A stretch of DNA of 9,922 bases from an uncultured Slackia sp. (GTDB taxonomy: Bacteria; Actinomycetota; Coriobacteriia; Coriobacteriales; Eggerthellaceae), in assembly GCA_900555495.1 (NCBI GenBank), contig USLD01000035.1, positions 1-9,922 on the forward strand, written 5' to 3'. Positions 5,822 through 9,922 of this stretch are shown piece after piece; positions within the stretch are counted from its first letter, which is position 1, and each line of letters opens with the position of its first letter. Position numbers and translations under genes: made by a program. The notes below the pieces were generated by a model that saw only the letters and a program-made list of their open reading frames with translations, was not told the origin of the DNA and did not search any database.

Positions 5822-6505
5822 CTACGATGCGCGCGCCGCCCTGGCATCCAGTACCGCACGTGCCACGCGTAAAACCGCATACGCAACGAACAATACCGAA
5901 TACAGGAAAACGCTTCCTTTGGCCGCAATACCGCCCGCAAGGGCACTCGGAAGAAGCATCGCAAGCACGTGAACGTAGATAAGACCGTAAAACACATAGG
6001 CGAGCTTCTGCAGCTTCGTCCACACCGCCGCATTCATCCTGCTTTTCATCCGCGCAAGCGAGGTGATGCCGAGGGGGATTAGCAGGGCGAAAAGAAGCAC
6101 TGCGGCAAGAAGCCCCACCGCAATAAAGGGGTTCGCCAACGCCGACCCAAGCACGCGTGGCACATACGACATTGCGTACGCGGCCATGTGGGCGCAAACC
6201 AGAATGCATGCCATCACCGAAAACTCAGCACGCACGGATCCCAGCAAAAGACGAGGTTTCGACCCGCGCGGAAGCACGCCGATGAACATAACGACAAAAA
6301 ACATCGCCATGGGAAGCGTTCCTTTCTGCATGAGAAGGAACACGCCCCCTTCGAGCCATGCAGGCAACATGCCCGCCACGCCCACCAGGTACAAAACGAC
6401 GAGCGCAAGCGATGCCGCATAATAGAAAGGCGCGTAACGCCTGATGCTCGACCTGAACAAGACCGCGATCGCAATGACCGCAACGCACGAAATCAAAAGG
6501 GGCAT
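5822..6505 (-). CDS. Ferric-reductase-like (MsrQ/YedZ-like) transmembrane protein
   Basis: A 227-residue integral membrane protein with six or seven helices (about 2-17, 27-47, 54-78, 95-115, 127-148, 164-184, 190-212). Its pattern fits the ferric reductase-like transmembrane domain family, whose members bind heme b and move electrons across the membrane. His106 (CAHMAAY) and His179 (YVHVLA) match the spacing of recalled E. coli MsrQ heme ligands His91 and His164; the position of His151 is Gln166 (WTKLQKLAY). I chose ATG 6505, preceded by GGGGGAG at good spacing and seven bases after the chaperone stop; a TTG at 6532 would overlap that gene. As last gene of the molybdoenzyme operon, with no NrfD/DmsC gene visible, it may link the enzyme to the quinone pool. 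That role is inference; the fold call is fairly firm. Confidence 0.75.
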   Translation of the reverse strand: MPLLISCVAVIAIAVLFRSSIRRYAPFYYAASLALVVLYLVGVAGMLPAWLEGGVFLLMQKGTLPMAMFFVVMFIGVLPRGSKPRLLLGSVRAEFSVMACILVCAHMAAYAMSYVPRVLGSALANPFIAVGLLAAVLLFALLIPLGITSLARMKSRMNAAVWTKLQKLAYVFYGLIYVHVLAMLLPSALAGGIAAKGSVFLYSVLFVAYAVLRVARAVLDARAARAS

Positions 6506-6512
6506 CGCCGCA

Positions 6513-7214
6513 TCACTCCCCCGCCTGGACAACGCGCTTGAGTTCGTCGAGATAACGAACCCCGACTCCCGCCAAAAAACGATACGGCTCGATCAGGCTA
6601 TTCTCGGCCGTCTGCTCCATGAACGCAGGCATCCAGACCAGTGCATGGTCCGAGGCAAACGATACGATGTGCTCTCGCCATACTTCACGCTCCGCCTCAT
6701 CGCCAATACGAATCGCCTCGCCTTCGCGCGCATGCAAATACGCCAAAAACTGAAGCTCGCGAAAAATGCTGTCTCCCGGCTCGCGATGCTCGTCCACCGC
6801 AGCAACGCCTGCTTCGTGCATGCATTGCTCCACAGCAAGCGCCGTCGGCGACCGAAACAGGCTCGGAACGCCCTGCACACCGGATTCCCGATGCCGAAAG
6901 CAGCTCTCGTACGGCCACACGGGAACATCGATCCCGGGAGCAAGAAACAGCCTGCTGTATTCGCGACGCATGTTTGCCTCGCAGGCATCGTCGCCGCGAA
7001 ACGCCCTATCGCACGCCGCCGCAAACGCCTCGTCGTCGGCGGAAAGCACACCGCGGGCATCCGTCATGCTTGCGCGCCAATCATCGAGAAACGACCCATC
7101 GCCCAGCGCCGCGACAAGCTCGGCACCGGGAAACTCGAAGGCGGCCGCACTCAACGTTGCCAGATCGGACAGGCCTACGGCCCGATGCAATGCCCTATCG
7201 TCGCATTCTTCCAT
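6513..7214 (-). CDS. TorD/DmsD-like molybdoenzyme maturation chaperone
   Basis: A cytoplasmic all-helical chaperone of the TorD/DmsD/NarJ group, which binds the twin-arginine leader of a DMSO-reductase-family enzyme and holds the apoenzyme until cofactor insertion and export. The 233 residues show the family core: EYSRLFLAPG (85-94), PVWPYES (98-104), and near the end a FASDHALVWMPAF segment (186-198). The start is ATG 7214 with AGGAGG five bases upstream; an in-frame GTG at 7235 would include the Shine-Dalgarno and is rejected. It follows the ferredoxin-subunit gene after 74 bases that hold a strong hairpin, and precedes the membrane-protein gene by seven. Position in the operon makes the catalytic subunit encoded upstream its likely client. 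Which TorD subgroup it belongs to cannot be told by eye. Confidence 0.88.
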   Translation of the reverse strand: MEECDDRALHRAVGLSDLATLSAAAFEFPGAELVAALGDGSFLDDWRASMTDARGVLSADDEAFAAACDRAFRGDDACEANMRREYSRLFLAPGIDVPVWPYESCFRHRESGVQGVPSLFRSPTALAVEQCMHEAGVAAVDEHREPGDSIFRELQFLAYLHAREGEAIRIGDEAEREVWREHIVSFASDHALVWMPAFMEQTAENSLIEPYRFLAGVGVRYLDELKRVVQAGE

Positions 7215-7240
7215 CAAAACCTCCTGACCGCCCACCGAAA

Positions 7241-7270
7241 ATTGCAGGGCCCGAAAACGGGCCCTGCAAT
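7241..7270 (-). terminator. Strong hairpin between ferredoxin subunit and chaperone genes
   Basis: Perfect 13-bp arms ATTGCAGGGCCCG (7241-7253) and CGGGCCCTGCAAT (7258-7270) around a four-base loop (TTTT in the - strand RNA). Downstream on the - strand the stem runs into only TTTT before CGG, a short tail for an intrinsic terminator. It probably attenuates transcription or stabilises the upstream mRNA, lowering chaperone expression relative to the enzyme subunits. Confidence 0.72.
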
Positions 7271-7288
7271 CGGAGGGAAAGCTATCGA

Positions 7289-7951
7289 TTACTCAAGATA
7301 GAACACGTTCGGAGCGGTTCCCGCGTCCTCGCGCAATTTGCGATATTTCCTGCCCTCGATGGCCTTGCTCACATCGGATTCGGGATCGTCGAGGTCGCCC
7401 CAGAAACGAGCGCCCGCCAGGCACAGCTGCATGCAGGCGGGAACCTCGCCTCGGTCGATCAGGTTATGACAGAAAGTGCATTTCTCCACGGTGCCCTTCT
7501 GATGAACGGGCGCATCGGCCTCGCCCACCACGACATCGAGGTAATACTCGGGATCGCCCTCGTTCATCATGCGCACATTGTCATACGGACATGCCATGAT
7601 GCATGCGCGGCAGCCGATGCACAGCGAGCTGTCGACCCACACGATGCCGTCTTCGCGCTTCTGCGTAGCGCCCGTCGGGCACACCGGCAGGCAAGCAGGC
7701 TCGTCGCAATGCTGGCACTGCACGGGCAGAAACGAAAGAACGCAATTCGGGAAAACGCCGCCCGCATTGTCGTTGGCGATGGCCCCATGGGCGACGGCGG
7801 TTCCGAAGGTGTCGGGATCGGTGTCGGATTTCGTGTATACCGTGTTATAGGTGATGTTCTTCGGCAGGTTGTTGGCGATCTTGCATGCCGTGGCGCACGC
7901 CTGGCATCCGACGCATCGGTTCAGGTCGATAGCCATTCCGTATCGAGTCAT
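7289..7951 (-). CDS. DmsB-like four-[4Fe-4S] electron-transfer subunit
   Basis: Iron-sulfur subunit of a DMSO-reductase-family complex; it wires electrons between the membrane and the molybdenum subunit. The 220 residues contain sixteen cysteines in the classic four-group pattern: C13-C16-C19-C23 (CVGCQACATAC), C79-C82-C87-C91 (CQHCDEPACLPVC), C111-C114-C117-C121 (CIGCRACIMAC) and C158-C161-C173-C177 (CTFCHN...CMQLC). This is enough for four cubanes, all ligands being Cys. There is no signal peptide, as usual for DmsB-type subunits that are co-exported with the Tat-bearing catalytic partner. The start is ATG 7951 with AGGAGG five bases upstream, 14 bases after the catalytic-subunit stop. The product is clear as a family; its redox partner and substrate are not. 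Confidence 0.94.
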   Translation of the reverse strand: MTRYGMAIDLNRCVGCQACATACKIANNLPKNITYNTVYTKSDTDPDTFGTAVAHGAIANDNAGGVFPNCVLSFLPVQCQHCDEPACLPVCPTGATQKREDGIVWVDSSLCIGCRACIMACPYDNVRMMNEGDPEYYLDVVVGEADAPVHQKGTVEKCTFCHNLIDRGEVPACMQLCLAGARFWGDLDDPESDVSKAIEGRKYRKLREDAGTAPNVFYLE

Positions 7952-7965
7952 AGTACCCTCCTACC

Positions 7966-9922
7966 TTACAGCTTTTCGACGGCGACGGCCTGGTCGAAAT
8001 AGCACTGATTGCGGCTTACCTGGTTGTAGTCGTTGAACGAAATCGTCGCGAAGTCGCCGTCGATATGCTCACGCGTCAAGAAGCTGCGCGGGCAGTTGAT
8101 CGTCTTAGGCGCCTGGCCTGCGTTGATGACGGCCAGAAGCGTAACCGAGCCGCGATCGTTATACAGGCGCACCGTATCGCCCTCGACTATGCCAAGCTCG
8201 GCCGCGTCGTCGGGATTGAATCGAGCGATCGGCTGCTTCTCGAACTCCTTCATGTATCCGACATCCCACCACTGGGTATGATTGCGCGTGCGCATATGCT
8301 CGCCAAGAACCGTGAAGGGATATTTCTCGCGAATCGGAGCATCGAGATTGGCCTCGCGCGCGGGCTCCCAATACAGCATCAGATGCTCTTTGCTTTCGTC
8401 GATTTCCTGTCCCAGGTTGTAGTCGGGGACGATCTTCTCCTGCCAAAAACGGGCACGACCCGTCTGGAACGGGAATTTCCCGCCCTCGAACGCGATAAGG
8501 GGAAGATGGTTGTTGCGAGCGACCTTCGTCTCCTGCAGGCTCTCGTACGTGACGCCCTCCCTTTTCGCCAGCGGGCTGTCAAGCCACAGGGAGATGTAGT
8601 CCTTCCCGCTGAAATCGAAGAAGTCGCCGTAGCCCATGGCCGTTCCGAGCGCCTTGTAGATCTCGAAGTCGGGCTTGCTTTCGTAAAGAGGCTCGGCGGC
8701 CTTTTCGTTGTACACGAGATACGGCATGTTATAGGAGCGAACGCGAAGGTCTTCGGTCTCGAACCAATGGCACGCCGGCAGCAGGATGTCGGCATACAGG
8801 GCCGTGTCGTTCATGGTCATTTCCTGAACAACCACAAAGTCAAGCTCGCTGAGCATCTTTTTCGTCTCACTCTGCTCGGTCTGGTTCGATACGATATTGG
8901 TGCAAGAGCAATACAGCGCCTTGAGCGGGAAAGGCTTGCCGACAAGCTCCTGGTTGTGCACGATGTCATACATCGCGGTCCAGTTGAGATTGCGGCCGGG
9001 GCCCATAGGGGGCTCGCCCTTCGTGCTCGGCTGGTTGATGCATCCCTTGACGTTCCCGACGCCGAAGCTGCCGCCGCCAGAGCCAAGTCCTGCGCCCTCT
9101 TTGGCAATGTTGCCGGTAAGAAGCATCAAGGCAAAGATGCACTCATAGGTGTAGATGCCGTTGAAGTAATGGTTCAGACCCTGGTTCATGCACGTGGTAA
9201 CGGGGCCTTCCTGGCCGTACATGCGGGCGAGGCGCTTGATGTCGTCGACGGACACGCCGCTGATATCGGACGCCTTTTCGACCGTCCACTCGTTGATGCG
9301 GTCGATGAGCATGCTATAGACGGAACGCACCGCGAAGCCTTCGACCTCGGCAGGCACGCCGTCGAGCGAGGGCTTTTGCGCCTCCGTGTGCGGCACGGCC
9401 GATTGCGTGGCTTCGTCCCAAACCAGCTCGGGATCGATGACGGTGGGCTCGCCCGTCTGAGGATTGACGGGGCCTTCTTCGGGGGCAACGCCCAAATCGC
9501 TGCGGCGCAAGAACGAGTTGTCGTCTTTCACGAGGAACGGAGCATCAGTGTGAGCGCGCACGAATTCCGTATCCTGCCAGCCGTTGTCGATGATTTCACG
9601 CAGCATACCGAGCGCCAAGGCGCCGTCGGTCGCCGGATTGACGGGAACGAACCAGTCGGACTTGGAGACGTTGGTGTTATATCCGATGTCGATGCAGGTC
9701 AGCTTCGCACCGGCCTCTTTCGCATCGAGATAGAAGCGAATAGCCTGCTTGCAGGAAACCGTAGGATTGGTGCCCCACATGACCACGTGCGTGGCCTTGC
9801 ACCATTCGGCAGGGTCGTTGAAGGCGGAACCGGGGCCGAACATCTTCACCATGCGGTCCTGGAATGCGATGTCTCGGTCAGGCAGAACGCTGCAAGCGCC
9901 CATGACCGCCTGGAGATGCTGG
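7966..9922 (-). CDS. Molybdopterin oxidoreductase, DMSO reductase family catalytic subunit (N-terminus outside window)
   Basis: Catalytic subunit with a bis-molybdopterin guanine dinucleotide cofactor, probably acting in anaerobic respiration outside the membrane. About 651 residues are visible. The reading frame continues through the right edge (QHLQAV precedes the first ATG at 9903), so that ATG is internal; the Tat leader, the N-terminal FeS motif and the molybdenum ligand would be beyond the window. Seen: THVVMWGTNP and KLTCIDIGYNTN (dinucleotide-binding folds), LTGNIAKEGAG, ALYCSCTN, MNDTALYADILLPACHWFE, and from about TVLGEHMRTRNHTQWW the C-terminal dinucleotide-binding barrel with DDAAELGIVEGDTVRLYNDRG split over the classic region. 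It heads the operon with the ferredoxin subunit, chaperone and membrane protein. Substrates of such coriobacterial enzymes are very diverse (S- and N-oxides, catechols and others), so none is assigned. Confidence 0.93.
   Translation of the reverse strand, partial: QHLQAVMGACSVLPDRDIAFQDRMVKMFGPGSAFNDPAEWCKATHVVMWGTNPTVSCKQAIRFYLDAKEAGAKLTCIDIGYNTNVSKSDWFVPVNPATDGALALGMLREIIDNGWQDTEFVRAHTDAPFLVKDDNSFLRRSDLGVAPEEGPVNPQTGEPTVIDPELVWDEATQSAVPHTEAQKPSLDGVPAEVEGFAVRSVYSMLIDRINEWTVEKASDISGVSVDDIKRLARMYGQEGPVTTCMNQGLNHYFNGIYTYECIFALMLLTGNIAKEGAGLGSGGGSFGVGNVKGCINQPSTKGEPPMGPGRNLNWTAMYDIVHNQELVGKPFPLKALYCSCTNIVSNQTEQSETKKMLSELDFVVVQEMTMNDTALYADILLPACHWFETEDLRVRSYNMPYLVYNEKAAEPLYESKPDFEIYKALGTAMGYGDFFDFSGKDYISLWLDSPLAKREGVTYESLQETKVARNNHLPLIAFEGGKFPFQTGRARFWQEKIVPDYNLGQEIDESKEHLMLYWEPAREANLDAPIREKYPFTVLGEHMRTRNHTQWWDVGYMKEFEKQPIARFNPDDAAELGIVEGDTVRLYNDRGSVTLLAVINAGQAPKTINCPRSFLTREHIDGDFATISFNDYNQVSRNQCYFDQAVAVEKL

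Noticed and set aside
7303..7312. GAACACGTTC palindrome as an SOS box
   Set aside because: The half-sites are two bases apart rather than the four of Gram-positive LexA boxes, and it lies within the ferredoxin-subunit coding end.
6444..8002. Long + strand open frames opposite the chaperone and ferredoxin-subunit genes
   Set aside because: They are Arg/His/Pro-rich shadows of well supported - strand genes.

Overview
The window looks like a chromosomal stretch of a high-GC, anaerobic actinobacterium of the class Coriobacteriia (Eggerthellales-like: Eggerthella, Gordonibacter, Slackia and relatives). This is inferred from the GC-rich codon use, a short class I ketol-acid reductoisomerase starting MAVTIYY, and a DMSO-reductase-family operon with its own TorD-type chaperone, a gene set these bacteria carry in many copies. 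The genus cannot be fixed from the sequence alone.

Positions 1-3976 (+ strand) hold a branched-chain amino acid operon: the 3' end of ilvD, then ilvB, ilvN and ilvC, closed by a strong intrinsic terminator. The first three genes overlap at their stop/start codons, which suggests coupled translation. Together they supply acetolactate synthase (catalytic and regulatory subunits), the reductoisomerase and the dehydratase of valine/isoleucine synthesis.

Positions 4011-4673 (- strand) encode a YedK/HMCES-type SRAP protein, which protects abasic sites by DNA-protein crosslinking. It has a GTG start that places the catalytic Cys at position 2, and it ends in QMSLF, which resembles a bacterial beta-clamp-binding peptide. 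Upstream lies an AT-rich, gene-free stretch.

Positions 4974-5652 (- strand) carry four tRNA genes, transcribed in the order Leu(CAA), Lys(TTT), Gln(TTG), Thr(CGT), all with encoded CCA. Leu, Lys and Thr each have a recognisable sigma70-type promoter. Leu, Lys and Thr are each followed by a terminator-like hairpin; Gln has neither an obvious promoter nor an obvious terminator.

Positions 5822-9922 (- strand) are a respiratory molybdoenzyme operon read from the right edge: a molybdopterin oxidoreductase catalytic subunit (its N-terminus is outside the window), a DmsB-like four-cluster ferredoxin subunit, a TorD-like chaperone, and a heptahelical or hexahelical ferric-reductase-like (MsrQ/YedZ-like) membrane protein. 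No NrfD/DmsC anchor lies between these genes or downstream, so the last protein is a candidate for the membrane electron link. The substrate cannot be read from the sequence. I found no mobile element, CRISPR array or clearly new multigene system; the second-look items are the clamp-like tail, the MsrQ-like protein with one conserved His replaced by Gln, and several strong hairpins.
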